From: Diphasiastrum complanatum
Lineage: Eukaryota; Streptophyta; Lycopodiopsida; Lycopodiales; Lycopodiaceae
Assembly (NCBI GenBank): GCA_029204225.1
Contig: CM055095.1
Coordinates: 68,841,039 to 68,905,038 of the forward strand
DNA: 64,000 nt
Direction: 5' to 3'
Made by a program: the position numbers and the translations under genes. Positions within the stretch are counted from its first letter, which is position 1. Each line of letters starts with the position of its first letter. The notes beneath the pieces are model-generated. The model made no database searches. It was not told the DNA's origin and saw nothing but the letters and a program-made list of their open reading frames with translations. Below are positions 22,539 through 34,468 of the stretch, in pieces.

Positions 22539-23180
22539 TATTTTTGAGTTGCATTGAACATTTGGATCAAAGAACAAACTAAGCATGAGGTACTTTTCAT
22601 TCCTAAATTACTTAATGCACATAGATTACTTTTCATTTCTATATTTTATTGCATTACTTTATGTGCATTATGAATGACAATACTTTATTGCATTGCTTTA
22701 TGCACATCATAAATTAGATTTGTATATGTAATATTGATTTTTGTTTTTGCACATGGTTTTGAATTCTTAGGAAGTTATTACGTCAATCCACATCTCAAAA
22801 TTCGACATTGCAATTTTTGAAAAAAACATTGCACATACAAAAGCAATGGCAATATAGCACGATCATTTGCAATAATAATATATTCATAATATCAATCATT
22901 GTATTACAAAATTGGTGCTTTAATTTCGCATGAGTCTCTTTAAATCTAACATCAACTAAAAACCTAATCAACTAAATTGGTATTTCGACTTTAATACTTT
23001 ATAAAAATTCTATTGACTTCAAGATTCATATTTTTTGTATCGTGACGATAATGCTTAGTTTTGTTTAGAAATGCTAGGTTCAAATGCACACACTCACCAC
23101 TCATGACTTGGATTTCCCTCAAGAATCCAACCACACTTGGCTGAGTTTGTCTGATAACATTTCGCCAACAATACTGGTTT
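22539..23180. other. AT-rich spacer
   Basis: No gene is seen. Several short direct repeats of TTATTGCATT(A/G)CTTTATG lie at 22645-22705. Confidence 0.5.
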
Positions 23181-23239
23181 TTAGTATTTTATCTCCTGAA
23201 CTCGACATGGACAAATGAGCGTTTATGGTCAAAGACCAA

Positions 23240-23830
23240 AAGGCGTGATTCGATAATTCTTGGTTTCTGGATTCTGGATCTAACTCAACATATGACTAGT
23301 CATTGTGAGCATTTTCACTCCTCTACATCTTACAATACAAAGAAATTCATTATCTTGGCGACGATAGTACACACACTATCAAAGGTGAAGGCATTGTAAG
23401 ATTGAAGTTCCAGCATGATCAATACAAGCTACTATCAAATGTTTTGTATGTACCTAAACTCTTTACGAATCTGTTATCAATAAGTAGAATCACTGATTTA
23501 GGTCGTAGGGTAGAGTTTGAGTTTGATCAATGCTGAATTATCAATAGGACAAATAAGATCCTTGCACTTGGCAAGAGGCATGAATACTTATATAGATTGG
23601 CGCATTGTTATTCTATCAATAGCCAAGCTTTGAAAATCTCCGTTCTTGTCAATACAGCATTACTTTGGCATTATAGATTAGGACACTTGAATCAAACATC
23701 TATGTTGAACATGTCCAGACAATTCCTAGCACTCAATCTCGACTATCCAACCAACAAAGTCGACCTCCCTATCTGTCATAGCTGCATCCTTGGAAAGAAG
23801 ACTAGGATTTCTTTTAGATCGATCAAATCA
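23240..23830 (+). pseudogene. Copia G protease and GAG-pre-integrase region
   Basis: WFLDSGSNSTYD near 23270 keeps the protease DSG active site. SNVLYVPKLFTNLLSISRIT follows. The pre-integrase has the histidine motif LLWHYRLGHLNQTSM and the cysteines CHSC in the open frame 23597-23908. One stop interrupts the protease and a TGA follows FEFDQC. Confidence 0.85.
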
Positions 23831-23849
23831 TGTGCATGCAACAAAAGAT

Positions 23850-24662
23850 GTTCTGGATGTTGTTCATTCAGATATATGTGGTCCAATGCAAACTCCGTCG
23901 TTGTTTGATGCAAAGTATTTCATTACTTCATTGATGAATGTTCGACAAGAAGAGCTGATTATTTAATTAGGCAGAAATCAGAGGCTTTTAAAATATTTCG
24001 ACAACTCAAAGAGCGTGCAAAAATGGAAACTGGTAAAATAATTAAAGCACCGATGTCCTACAACGGGAGAGAGTACATATCTACCAAATTCAAGGAGTAT
24101 TACCTTAACAACGGCATTGTGCAACAATTATTATCTCCTATTCGCCTCAGTCAAATGAATGTGTTGAGCGAAAGAACAAGACCTTAGTTAAATCAAGTGT
24201 ATGTTTGCTTATGCGACACTTCCGAAATCCTTCTGGGCTGAAGTTGTTTCCATCGTACCTTATATTCAGAACAAATGTCCGACCAAAGGTCTCTTAGACA
24301 AAACACCTTATGAAGTTTGGACAGGCTCCAAACCATCATTATCAAACCTACGAGTTTTTGGATGTATCACTTATTTGCAAATACTGCAAGATCTTAAGAA
24401 GAGGCTCGACTTCCAGAGTATCAAATCTATTTTCATTAGCTATACTACTTCAGATAAAGCTTATAAGCTGTATGATCTTGTCGAGTCAAAGATATTCACC
24501 AGTCGAGATATCATCTTCATCGAAGATCAGTTTACCAACCTCAAAGACAAGGGCAAAGCTCATATAGTCAAACTATCGGACTCGCTTGAGCTATCCAACA
24601 TTTATGTTCTCAAGTTGACTATTTTTATTAAAGTTCCTAGCTCGTCTACTTCAGATGAATAG
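23850..24662 (+). pseudogene. Copia G integrase
   Basis: DVVHSDICGPMQTPS near 23855 preserves the first catalytic Asp. The second is lost (SYNGREY in place of SDNGGEY near 24060). The Glu motif is kept as ERKNKTLVKSS. The open frame 24201-24662 continues into the C-terminal part (KTPYEVWTGSKPSLSNLRVF and GCITYLQILQDLKKR). It is broken by frameshifts around 23930 and 24160. Confidence 0.8.
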
Positions 24663-24689
24663 CTTATCAATAACGAATCCGACGAACAG

Positions 24690-25235
24690 TTTAATTGACA
24701 AAGGTTGACAAACGAAGTCAAACTCGATACATTTTTATTCGTGTTGAAACTCAAAAGATTCGTGAACAATATCTTGTTGAAACTCGAAAGATTCGCGAAC
24801 AACAAATTGTCGTGAAATATTTTGATTCGTGTTCAAACTCAAAACTGTCAACTGTCGCAAAACACGAAACTATCGCAAAACTCGAAATTGTCGACAGAGT
24901 AACTGTTGCGAACAATTTGTAATTCGAGTCTGGTAACAGAACGTTTGTTGAATATCAACCGTCTTACAAAAGTAAAAGGCCAAAAGACCTATCCTGTAAC
25001 AATATAAATACATGTGCACTACTCGTTGTAATACAACAAAGAAACAAGATAGCAAGAGATGTATACTGAAGAATCAGAACCAAAATTATAAAAATTCATT
25101 TTTGATCAAAGTTTCTCAACCAATGATTTTATCAGTTGTTTAGATTGTCTAAAATTGTCTATCACACTCACGCAATATATCTCTTAAATCTGCATGTTTT
25201 ATTCAATCAAGGTAAAAACTGTTCTATTAGTACAT
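24690..25235. repeat. Insertion inside Copia G, possible solo LTR
   Basis: This stretch splits the integrase from the reverse transcriptase and codes for nothing. It has an LTR look: repeated ATTCG(T/C)GAACAA segments at its start, a TATA-like CAATATAAATACA at about 25000, and then AACAAAGAAACAAG resembling an R-U5 boundary. Ends could not be fixed and no target duplication was found. Confidence 0.35.
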
Positions 25236-25351
25236 AGACCAGAATCAGACCCGATTGAAGACACTGATATTAGTTTGATTTATGCAAACTTTCATCGTGT
25301 TCTCTGAAGAATAATTCTTAGCAATTTTCCTACATACATTACTAGAGGTAC

Positions 25352-26100
25352 TTGTATAACTTGTTGATAAAATTCAATTTTATGAATTGCAAGCCTATAC
25401 ATAATCCAGTTGATCTCTCAAGTTATCCAAGGAGGAATGCCCTCAGACGCAGAAATGAAAGAATATCCATACCAATCTATTATTGGATCTCTGATGTATG
25501 CAATGATCTTGACCAGGCCAAATCTTGCATACGCCATTAGTTCCTTGAGCCAGTATATGGCCAATCCTAGCATGATCCATTGGAAAGCTCTCATTAGAGT
25601 AATGAGATATGTACGAGCCACTATCGACCTCTACATTTACTATGGTGATGGAGATCCATCCGATATCCATACTCTTCATGGATATACAGATGCAAATTGG
25701 GCAGGTGATATCGAGACCAGATAATCAACTTCTAGATACATTTTTCTACTCAACAATGGTCCAATATCTTCGAATAGTCATAAGCAGGCCTCCATTGACA
25801 TGTCTTCGACAGAGTTAGAGTACATTGCAGTCTCTCAAGCTACTAAAGAGGCAATTTGGTTGAGAAATTTATTGTTTGATATTGGTCTCAGACAATCTGC
25901 TCCAACAATGATCTAGTGCGACAATCAAAGTGCAATTGCATTATCAATTAATCCTAGATTTTAATCTAGGAGCAAGCACATCAAGATCAAATACCACTAC
26001 ATCAGGAGTAAAATACTCAACAAGAAGGTAATTCAGAAATTTTGCAGAACCCGGAAGGATTACATCAAGAAGCACACGACAATTTTTGTGCTATCTTGAA
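25352..26100 (+). pseudogene. Copia G reverse transcriptase C-terminus and RNase H
   Basis: The frame 25410-25724 reads YQSIIGSLMYAMILTRPNLA, then MRYVRATIDLYIYYGDG, then GYTDANWAGDIETR with the first RNase H Asp. After a stop, STELEYIAVSQATKEAIWLR keeps the catalytic Glu and CDNQSAIALSINPRF the next Asp. The catalytic polymerase core with YVDD is missing, either deleted or displaced by the insertion at 24.7-25.2 kb. Confidence 0.85.
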
Positions 26101-26140
26101 TTTGAGAATCAAGACATTTAAGGATCCAGATTAAGTGGGG

Positions 26141-26697
26141 CGTTGGATTTCTATCCTCTCCATCCTTATTTTATGTTAATATAGATCCATTCATTAGTTG
26201 TTGTAAATATTTGTATGGTTACGACATCTGTTGAATTACACTTGTTTCTTGGCAACTTGTAGAATTATAAAGAAAGTCGATGACAATGTTCTTCAACTTT
26301 CTCGACATCAACTTCTTCGAAGTCTCCGACCTCGTCGACTTGTCCATGATCTTCGACTAGCTCGACGTTATTGATTTGATCGACATCTCTAACTGAATCA
26401 GATGTTGTCTGAAAGCGACATGCAACAGCATGTAGTGCCTTAATCTAATTTGTAAAATATGAGCCAACTATTCTTTTAATCAGTTAGCCATGTGTATATA
26501 TTAAGCAACTTATTAGTTGCTCAATAAAGTCGAATCAGTGTAATCAGTACAACCAGTGTGATTGAATCAATTCATTCATAGCTCAATTTCATCGTCCTTC
26601 CTTTCTATTATTATAGAGTATTGTATCAGGGAGAACAATCCTCTATTCTGAAAATCACATTGTATTTCTACACGACTAATCCATCATTGCTCCAACA
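26141..26697 (+). repeat. 3' LTR of Copia G
   Basis: Begins CGTTGGATTTC straight after a purine tract (AAGTGGGG) and ends TCCAACA, so the first base is probably a mutated T of TGTTGGA. It contains TATATATTAAGC and a CTCAATAAAGTC polyadenylation-like region. The target duplication could not be checked because the 5' end is missing. Confidence 0.7.
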
Positions 26698-28035
26698 ATT
26701 TAGATCATGTATGTTGATTCTATGTTCAGACTGATTCATATTCGTAGATTGATTGTTTTGTAGATTTAATTGTTTTTATATGACTGATAGCATTGGCCAA
26801 TTTCTTGCTCTGATCATTACACTTGAGACAATGCTTCCGCAAAGCTAAACTCAATTCACCATGGTTTTGTACATGGCTATGGAATCAATTGCATAGATCC
26901 AGCAACTTCGAAGTTGTGATCAAGTAAGACAGACCTGATATGCCCGAATCTGATAAACATAGCCGGTCGATTTCCAACACCTCAGAGTTTGTCGGCAACG
27001 GAGAGCGGTCCAATAGATAATGTGGCGAATTGTGCACACCTGCAGGCCTCGTGTTGGATCCCATCCTCATTGCCTAGCCACCCACTATCATTCCTCTCTC
27101 ACCCCAAAAGGGTTGGTACCAGGGGACAAGGGTACATTGTCTATAATGAGCTTATATGTAGGTGGTGTTTTAGTCTCCATTTACTTATGGGAGGAATGCA
27201 CTCTTTTTTGGTGACTTTATAGACACAACTACTTTGTGCGTAGCTTGCATCCTCCAACACCCCCAGTCATGTGAGCACAGGGTGAAGGATATTTCCAGTT
27301 GCTCATTCGGGACCAGGACCATGGCTCTGATACCACCTCAGAGTTCAAATCTTGTAAATACCATAATGACTTGTACCTATCATCATTAGACATGTGTGGA
27401 GCCTATTTTCACATGTGAAATCTATGCCTAAGTCATTTAGATAGCTCATATAGGTTGTACATCTCATTTAATTTGGAAACTAGTGGTTAAATTGGCCAAA
27501 AACTAGTTTAGTAGTATTATGCCACTTCACCATTCTAGTGGTATAAAATGTTATATCACATGGGTAGGAGTGGTCTCCCACGTGTGAAATGTCAAGCATA
27601 AAGTTTAGATCCATTGTATGTAGATTTCATTTGAGTCAAATTTCAAATCTCCAAAATTGTAGGAGTTATCTCCTAGATTATAAAAATCTAGAAGGTCAAC
27701 ACTAGCCACAAATGATGATGTGGCAAATTAGTGGAATCTTTGCCAAAGTGGATATGGATAAGCATTATGAGCTATCTCACACATGCTGGATGCCTTAGAG
27801 AGACGTTATGAAGATTTTGTATATCATCCATGTGAGATCCATTTGAAGGCTAATGATGAGAAACATTGATTCGGGAGCAATTTGGTGTTTTCACTCTCTT
27901 AAGCAAGTTCTTTGTGGATGAATGCTTAGGATTTCTTAAGTAAACTTATTTGTTGTTATCAGGTTGTACAGTGGCTGTAATTCACATGTGTGAAGCCTTT
28001 GGATCAATATTTTTTATTATTCTTGTTTGGATATA
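26698..28035. other. Spacer with isolated primer-site motif at 27324-27335
   Basis: GCTCTGATACCA at 27324-27335 is the exact complement of the Copia primer binding site, pointing to a minus-strand leader to its left and an LTR to its right. No LTR edge or Gag could be shown. Around 27400-27600 two TTTCACATGTGAAAT-type palindromes resemble those in the LTR of element F. No gene is seen. Confidence 0.45.
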
Positions 28036-28039
28036 TAGA

Positions 28040-28745
28040 AATTGTCAAGTAGAAGCTAGATTTGGGTAGTTTTGCCATACAAGATTCCTTACCTTCTATT
28101 GACAAGCTTCATAGTGTGCTTGTGGCCGAGGAGAGTAGGATCCTACATGTGAGACAAAGGATTGGTTCCTTGAGTCTATATGATGGAGATGAGAAGGTCA
28201 ACTTCTCAAGCAAAGGCAAAATGAAGTCCAAGAAGAAGATCCAAAACATGGAGGCCGAGAGTGATGATGAAGCATCAAGCTCTAAAGGAAAGAAGAAAAA
28301 CACAACCAAACAAAAGTGCTTCTTTTGTTGAAAGAAGGGGCACTTTGCATCCAAGTGTTACAAAAAGAAGAATGCACAAAGTGAGAGCAAGCAATAAAAC
28401 CTTACCCTTGAGGAGGAGGAGGATTATGAGGATGAAGTTGATTCATCCTTTATGGCATCTACACCAACAAGCAAGAGCTACTCCAATGACACATGGTGGA
28501 TTGATAGTGCGGCTAGTTCCCACATGACATTCCAAAAGGATTTCTTCTCAACTCTTGTACATTTTGTAGGTTGTAAAAAGTCTATTCTAACAACAAGTGA
28601 TCAAGAATGTAGTGGAGTGCGAACAATCTCTTTAAGTGTTGCATCCTCTAAAATATTGGATCTAGAAAATGTACTCTAGGTTCCTAATCTTACTAAGAGC
28701 TTGCGAAGTATTGGAAAACTAATGGATAGTGTTTTAGATGTCCAT
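28040..28745 (+). pseudogene. Copia element H, Gag C-terminus and protease
   Basis: A plus-strand fragment of LHSVLVAEESRILHVRQRIG, a Lys-rich part and a zinc knuckle CFFC*KKGHFASKC with a stop inside, then after a frameshift DTWWIDSAASSHMTFQKDFF, the protease region (DSAAS in place of DSGAS). It ends at NLTKSLRSIGKL near 28720. No LTR is joined to it. Confidence 0.85.
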
Positions 28746-29377
28746 TATTAAAATCAACAAAAAAAAGTTATTTTACTTATTTGAGAGATTATTTGGTAGC
28801 AAATATTTCAAAATATTAAAATATTTTTGTATGTCATTGAAATAATTTTGCATGAACACAATATAAACTCAAATCAATATTTTTTAAAAACTTTAATTTT
28901 TAAAAATAATAATTTGTTCAAATTCAAAAAAGTTTTCACAATTTAGGTCTACAACATAGAAATTCTAATTATAAAAATTTACCTAAATATACATCTAAAA
29001 TTACATGACTTTTGAAAATATTAAAATTATTTAAAAAAGAATTTTGTTCTTAATATCATCAAAATTAATAACTTGAAATTTTATTAAAAAAAATTTATAT
29101 TCTAGAAGATGAAATGTATTAACAATTTCAATAATATTCATTAATTTTTTGAAAATACGATTTTAGAACAAATTCAAGACAATATTGTCATTCTAGAGCA
29201 ACATTCATTAAAATAAACATTTAATAATTTACCTTACAGAATAACATTGAGAAATAAATTTTAATATATATAAAAATATTTCAAGTAACAAATAGTATTA
29301 AAAAATGTAAATCAACTTAAAAACTTCATGCCAAAAAAGTTTGATATTCATATGTTCAAAATAGTCAGATGAGTAAA
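28746..29377. other. Very AT-rich spacer
   Basis: No gene or ordered repeat is seen; long A and T runs only. Confidence 0.6.
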
Positions 29378-31520
29378 CTATTCCCAAAAGTCATCAAGGT
29401 CATTGACATCTTTGGGCTTTTTGGGAGGAGCCTCAGTAGAAACAACGACAATATCTTCCACGGTTTCCTCTACAATTACAACATTGTAATTTTGAACTAG
29501 TGCATCTGCAAACTCTCCTGTGTCACCCACTTTTCCGCTAGCGGGAGGTTGTGGTTCTTTTGACAGTGGAATTACAGAGTCTTCGTCAGATTCTGTAGAC
29601 TTTCCTACTTCAGCTAATTCATCCGACAAAACTAAGATAGACTTCATTCACATTTTTATAAATTCTACCAAGCTAGAATCTAATTCTACAACAGCAACAT
29701 GTCTGCCTTTTTGCATAGCGCATGCACTTGTAGTGCCGCTACCGCTAAACAAATCCAAAACCCAATCTGATGTGTGTGAAAACATTTTAACAAGATGATT
29801 AATTAATTGTTGTGGCTTTTGATAAGGACAAGACACAGAACTTGTCATCAGATTTTTCACCTTCTTTGTTACTGTTGGAAATTGAAACAAGTTCCCAAAG
29901 CTGGTAAGTTCGGTGGTGTTATAGTGCAGTATCGAACATTTGTCATCTAGTGAATAATAACCAATGGCTATGTATTCAATCTTGTTGCACAATCGTGCAC
30001 CGCCAGCATTGTGAACATTGTTGGGCTTGTATCTACAAAAAAAAAAAAGTACATTATTATTTTAAACAATGATCTATGCTAAGCATAGACTATTTAAAAA
30101 TTAAAACAAATAAAGTTAAGTTTTAAAAAAATTAAAGACATACCATACAGCATTTTCAATCCTAGCATTGCAACAAGTTAAAAGAGCTTTTTGCTGAAGC
30201 TGACTGCCAACTTGAATGGAATATTACAACTCTCCAAATAAGAGTTGTGATTTCAAGAAATCCTTGCATCACACTATGGAGCTCAGTGAATTTGAATGGA
30301 AAATCATCATTTAGAAAATTTTTCATCTGAAATCCATAGGGGATGTCTGCTATGCAAAGAGTCTAGGGTCCTTTTTTTTTTAATTTTGAGATTTCCCTAC
30401 AATCTCCTTCTTCCACAGTGTAAAAACATGGTTGATCATCGACACATTTCGGGAGGAAAGTCTCTCCTGAATCCTCCTCGACAATAGTCCCACCCCGTGC
30501 CAATCTTTCTCTGTCTCTTTTTTCTGCCTTTGCTTTAAGAATATGTCGTTTAAATTGCTCTAGAAGGACTTTATTTTTCTTGTCTTCAGTCGACTAAAAC
30601 AAGAGAGAATGCAACTATGCTTAGCATAAGATGTACAAAACAAGTAAGAAAGGTACTAAGGATGAACATAATAAATAATTAGTAAATTAAATCTATGCTA
30701 GGCTTGAGATCGGGCTAGCAAAGAGAATCTAATTACTATGCTTAGCATAAGATATGAATGTTCAAAATAAAAATTAAGATATGGATGCTAACTTGCATGA
30801 GTGAAGTGAATACCATATCTCTAGATAATATCAAAAATTGAGTGAGAGCTTCATTTTTACTGCTCAAAGGATAAGCCTCTGGCACTCGTCAAAATCATTA
30901 TAGTTCAACCTTGTTACTAGGGCCTCTTGAACTTTCATAAATAATTTATGCTTATATTAAAAAACAAATCAATGATCAGTATCACAAAAAAATAACAAAA
31001 CTTGCAATTACTATTAAAAAATGTTAGTTAAAAGTTCATAAAAAAAATCTGACCTCTGAAATTTCTTGCCCATTTCAGCAAGGGAGAGCTGACCATTAGC
31101 AACCCTCGAGAGGACACAGATTACGAGCTTCAAAAATACCCATTTCTGTTGGTATGGGTTTTAGTGTGTGAGTGGTGGCAACAACATTTTTTTTTTTTTG
31201 AGCCTCCTTGAGCTGGCTGGCCCTTTATTTCGAAATTTTCTCATTTTTCAAAAAATTTATCCACAAGCGTCCTAATTCGAAAAATAATATTACAAAAATT
31301 CAATATTAAAAGCTTTCTGAATTTTATTTATTAATTTTGAATCCTTTTAACCAACCATTCTATGCTAAGCATAGAAAAACATTTACTCGGGCACTGCGAA
31401 ATGCCAGCTGATAAAAGTTATCATATTTAATCAAGCTCTGCGTTGGATTCTTAGAATCAAATGGCAGGCCTGTTTCTTGGGCACAAAGTGCCTTCAACTC
31501 CAACTGGTTAAAATCTTCAG
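29378..31520 (-). pseudogene. N4/N6-type DNA amino-methyltransferase gene, five exons, broken
   Basis: Minus-strand exons with GT-AG borders can be placed at about 31520-31387, 31145-31054, 30950-30793, 30593-30144 and 30032-29378. The exon 30593-30144 holds CIADIPYGFQMKNFLNDD, the catalytic motif IV (D/S)PPY with Ile at position 2. The last exon holds DWVLDLFSGSGTTSACAMQK, the S-adenosylmethionine-binding FxGxG motif I, then VAVVELDSSLVEF. Motif IV before motif I is the order of beta-class N6-adenine/N4-cytosine methyltransferases. An acidic Pro-rich tail ends DDFWE. Frameshifts occur near 30230, 30350 and 30870, and there is one stop (29648-29650). The 5' end is cut by Copia I at 31523. The substrate base cannot be read from the motif. 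Confidence 0.65.
30074..31374. repeat. Recurrent palindrome CTATGCTAAGCATAG in methyltransferase introns
   Basis: CTATGCTAAGCATAG occurs at 30074-30088 and 31360-31374, and CTATGCTTAGCATAAG at 30615-30630 and 30736-30751. Weaker forms lie at 30693 and, outside the gene, at 31636 and 36558. All copies inside the gene fall in the inferred introns. Confidence 0.85.
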
Positions 31521-31522
31521 CT

Positions 31523-32907
31523 TGATGGGGCAAGGGAGATAGAAGAACACGAACGGAGAAAAGAGCAAGGATATTGCGAAATAGCTCTCCCGTTACAATC
31601 AGCTACTAGATGCAAAAAAACAGTCTAATAGAAAGCTTATGCTAAGTATAATCACAGCTTTAAGTGTTCTAATTGTCCAACAGAATTTTAAAACTTAATT
31701 CATACTCACAAAAACAAGAGTACAATCCACCGAAGAGATTAGAAATGGTTTGTGTGTGGTATTACTAAAAAATGCATTCAATATGAAGTTTAGTTTTGAA
31801 ATAGATTGAAATAGGCGTCAAAGACAACCATCGTTTGATCAAAAACTAAGGAGTCATAGACGTATATGTTCTGATCAGAGTGAGTGAACAAATGTTATCA
31901 AACAACAATAAAGTGCATTCAATCACAACAAGCATTCATCTAGGTTATACATAGATAGAAAAGCAAGTTGCTGCTATATTACACTGAAGCACAATAAATT
32001 AGCAATTACAACCAAAATGGTGACATAACTGGGAGGCTCAAATAATACATCTCATGGAAGGAGCTTTAAGTAATCTATGCTGGGATGATTTAATTATAGA
32101 TTGCATCCATGCATTAACTACATTAAATGTTTGTCACCTAATTAGGTAAGCCGTTGTACTTGGAAATATATGGCTTTTGTGACAAATGTACATTGTGTAT
32201 ACTGTCAACGAATTAAAAATGTTGACACAGACGAGGATGTCGCAAATTCTCTCACTTCGCATTTTACGTGAAGTGGTTTTCTCTCACTTTGCAAATTTCG
32301 AGAAGGGTTGGGATCGTCCTTCGTTCAAAATAGACGACCTTCACTTTTTCTCTCGCTTCAGGTTTTTCGTGAAAAAGTCGAAGGCGCCCTAAGCAGTTCA
32401 AGTCTTGAAGTAGATGACCTTCGTAAATTTTCTCTTTCTTTTCATTTCACGAAAAAGCCGAAGGTGCCCTAAACTAGTTGAACTTTGAACTGTGCCTAAG
32501 TGTCGCATTTTGGGAAAATGTAAAAAAGGCGAAGCTATTGCAAAATAGTTTAAACTGTTGAAGTATGCTAGTTTTGCATTTCGAGAAAATGCAAAAAAGA
32601 CAAAACTGTCGCGAACATAGCTTATTTTTACAGACTGTCACGACACTTAGAGTATTTTTGCAGACTATCACGAAAGTAATGTATTTCTGCAGACTTGTTC
32701 TAAATGCTAATTATGTGAAAGTCCTTGAAGATGGCCAAGTCTTCAATGACTTCAAATTATTGAACTTAACATCGGAACTTGAAATTATAATAGGATTGGT
32801 TACCCTTTGCTGGAGATCAGCCAGAAGCCCGTTGTAGACGTTCTTCAAATAAATTGGCTGTCTGAGTTGTAATTCCAAAGAGACAACTATGGGCTTATTT
32901 TCCAACA
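31523..32907 (-). repeat. 3' LTR of Copia I, interrupted by a 374 bp insert
   Basis: On the plus strand it runs TGATGGGGC to TTTTCCAACA. It matches the 5' copy in two blocks, 31523-31627 and 32002-32466; the remaining 440 bp are present only here. A purine tract (TTAAGGGGGAC on the minus strand, about 32908-32918) lies just outside its inner end, confirming orientation. Confidence 0.8.
31628..32001. other. 374 bp insert in the 3' LTR, with an exon-like segment
   Basis: The 5' LTR reads CAGTCTAGCAATTAC without interruption, whereas here CAGTCTA and GCAATTAC are 374 bp apart, with TA repeated at both junctions. No terminal inverted repeat is seen. On the minus strand it has a short open stretch (NTTHKPFLISSVDCTLVF) ending at a perfect splice donor GTGAGTATG (31709-31701), and a worn copy of the CTATGCTAAGCATAG palindrome at 31636. 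Confidence 0.6.
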
Positions 32908-32909
32908 GT

Positions 32910-33666
32910 CCCCCTTAAGATCACAGTTGGTGCCTTGGTATCTTCGTCAGGTTCAACATGTTGAAAGACTTTTGATGCTTGATCTTGGGAAGCGGTTTGG
33001 TGAAGATGTCTGTGACCATTTCTGTTGTGGAGCAGTATTGAAAGAATCACTTGCCCTGAGAAAACTTTTTCTCGAATGAAATGATACTGGATTTCTATGT
33101 GCTTGGATTTGCCATGAAATCTGGGATTCAGTGACAGTGAAATACAGCTCAAGTTGTTACACAAAATGGTGGTAGCATTGAACTGAGTGTGATGTAAGTC
33201 GTGAAGTAACAACCTGATCCATATAGCCTATTTTGAAGCTTGACATGCTGCGATGTACTCTGCCTCGGTCGAAGAAAGTACAACTGATTTCTGCTTCCTT
33301 GAGCTCCACAAAATTGGTCCCCCTGCCAAATAGAAACATAACCCGGAGGTAGATTTTCTAGTAGAGACTGTTCCTCCTCAATCGCAATCGGAGTAGCCTT
33401 GCAGGACGAGTGGGTCAATAGCATTTCCATCATAACATAAAATGTGATCTAAGCTTTTCTAGAATATATCTCATCACTCTCTTTAATGCTTTCCAACGAG
33501 AGATCCTAGGATTAGACATGAATTGATTTAACGTGCTAACAGTGTACGCTAAATATGGTCTAGTACATAGCATTGCATACATTAAAGATCCGATTAGTGA
33601 ATGATAAGAGTACTTCGCTAAGACGAGTACTTCACTATCAGTCTCAGCACAAGAAGTTTTAGTCAA
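32910..33666 (-). pseudogene. Copia I reverse transcriptase tail and RNase H
   Basis: The frame 33666-33430 reads YHSLIGSLMYAMLCTRPYLA and NPRISRWKALKRVMRYILEK, the C-terminal end of Copia reverse transcriptase. RNase H follows in other frames: TEAEYIAACQASK-like sequence near 33250, then CNNLSCISLSLNPRFHGKSK with HIEIQYHFIREKVF at 33212-32895. The polymerase catalytic domain is missing. Confidence 0.8.
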
Positions 33667-33679
33667 TACGTAGCTGTAG

Positions 33680-34468
33680 CTACAGGTTCTGTAGAAGAAA
33701 CACTATCGTTGGAAGATTCCATGCTACGTAAAATAGGATGAAATGACATAGCATCGTTTATCGATGGTTGTTTGAAATCATAGTATGTATGTTCTTGAAA
33801 CATTACATCCCTAGAGACAAATACTACATTAGTGGATGGATCATAAAGTTTATAAGTTTTATGTTTATCAGGATAGCCAATGAAAATACATTTATTTGTC
33901 CTATGATCCAGTTTCTTCCTAAGCTGTTTAGGAATGTGAACAAAACATATACAACCAAAAAATTTTAAATGGATGACACTGGGCTTGTGCCCATGCCAAA
34001 CTTCATGAGGAGTTTTGTTGTTGACCTTTGGTGCTGGATCTATTCTGCGCGTAACAGGTTGTGGCTGTAGCTTCTGTCAATAACTTCGTAGGTAGGTGTG
34101 CTTGATGTAGCATGGATCTGGCTGAGTTGAGAAGAGTTCGATTCTTCCTTTCTGCAATCTCGTTTTGTTGAGGTGAATAGGAAGTGGTGAACTGTCTTCT
34201 AATGCCATGTTCAGCCATGTAGTTGGACATCTCATTAGAGAGGGTATTCGTCGCCACCATTAGTTCGGAGTGCCTTCACTTTTGTAGATGTTTGTGTCTC
34301 AACCATGGCCTTGAATCTCTTGAAGCATTCAAAGGCTTCAGATTTGTGCTTAATAAACATGGTTGTAGACCATCTAGAATAATCATCTATGAAAGTGATA
34401 AAATAGATTGCATCTCCTAAGGACGGAGTTGGCATTGCACCACGGAGATTACTATGTACAAGATCCAA
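33680..34468 (-). pseudogene. Copia I integrase
   Basis: FITFIDDYSRWSTTMFIKHK is a typical integrase strand. Catalytic positions are damaged: the first Asp is Asn (HSNLRG) and the second region reads RTNGGDEY instead of RSDNGGEY. The Glu is kept in IAERKNRTLLNSARSMLHQA. The C-terminal GKVFVHIPKQLRKKLD-like region continues to about 33680. Confidence 0.8.

Larger units (their letters stand above)
23200..26697 (+). mobile_element. Copia element G, 5'-truncated, with 3' LTR
   Basis: The order on the plus strand is protease, pre-integrase, integrase, [insertion], reverse transcriptase C-terminus, RNase H, 3' LTR. Gag, primer site and 5' LTR are absent. Stops and frameshifts are frequent. Its pre-integrase sequence is close to element B (LLSISRITDLG against LLSVSRITDLG), so B and G are probably related families. 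Confidence 0.85.

Noticed and set aside
29378-31520. Bacterial contamination or a restriction-modification system
   Set aside because: Five exons with GT-AG introns, AT-rich plant-like introns and flanking plant retrotransposons argue for nuclear DNA; no restriction enzyme gene is adjacent.
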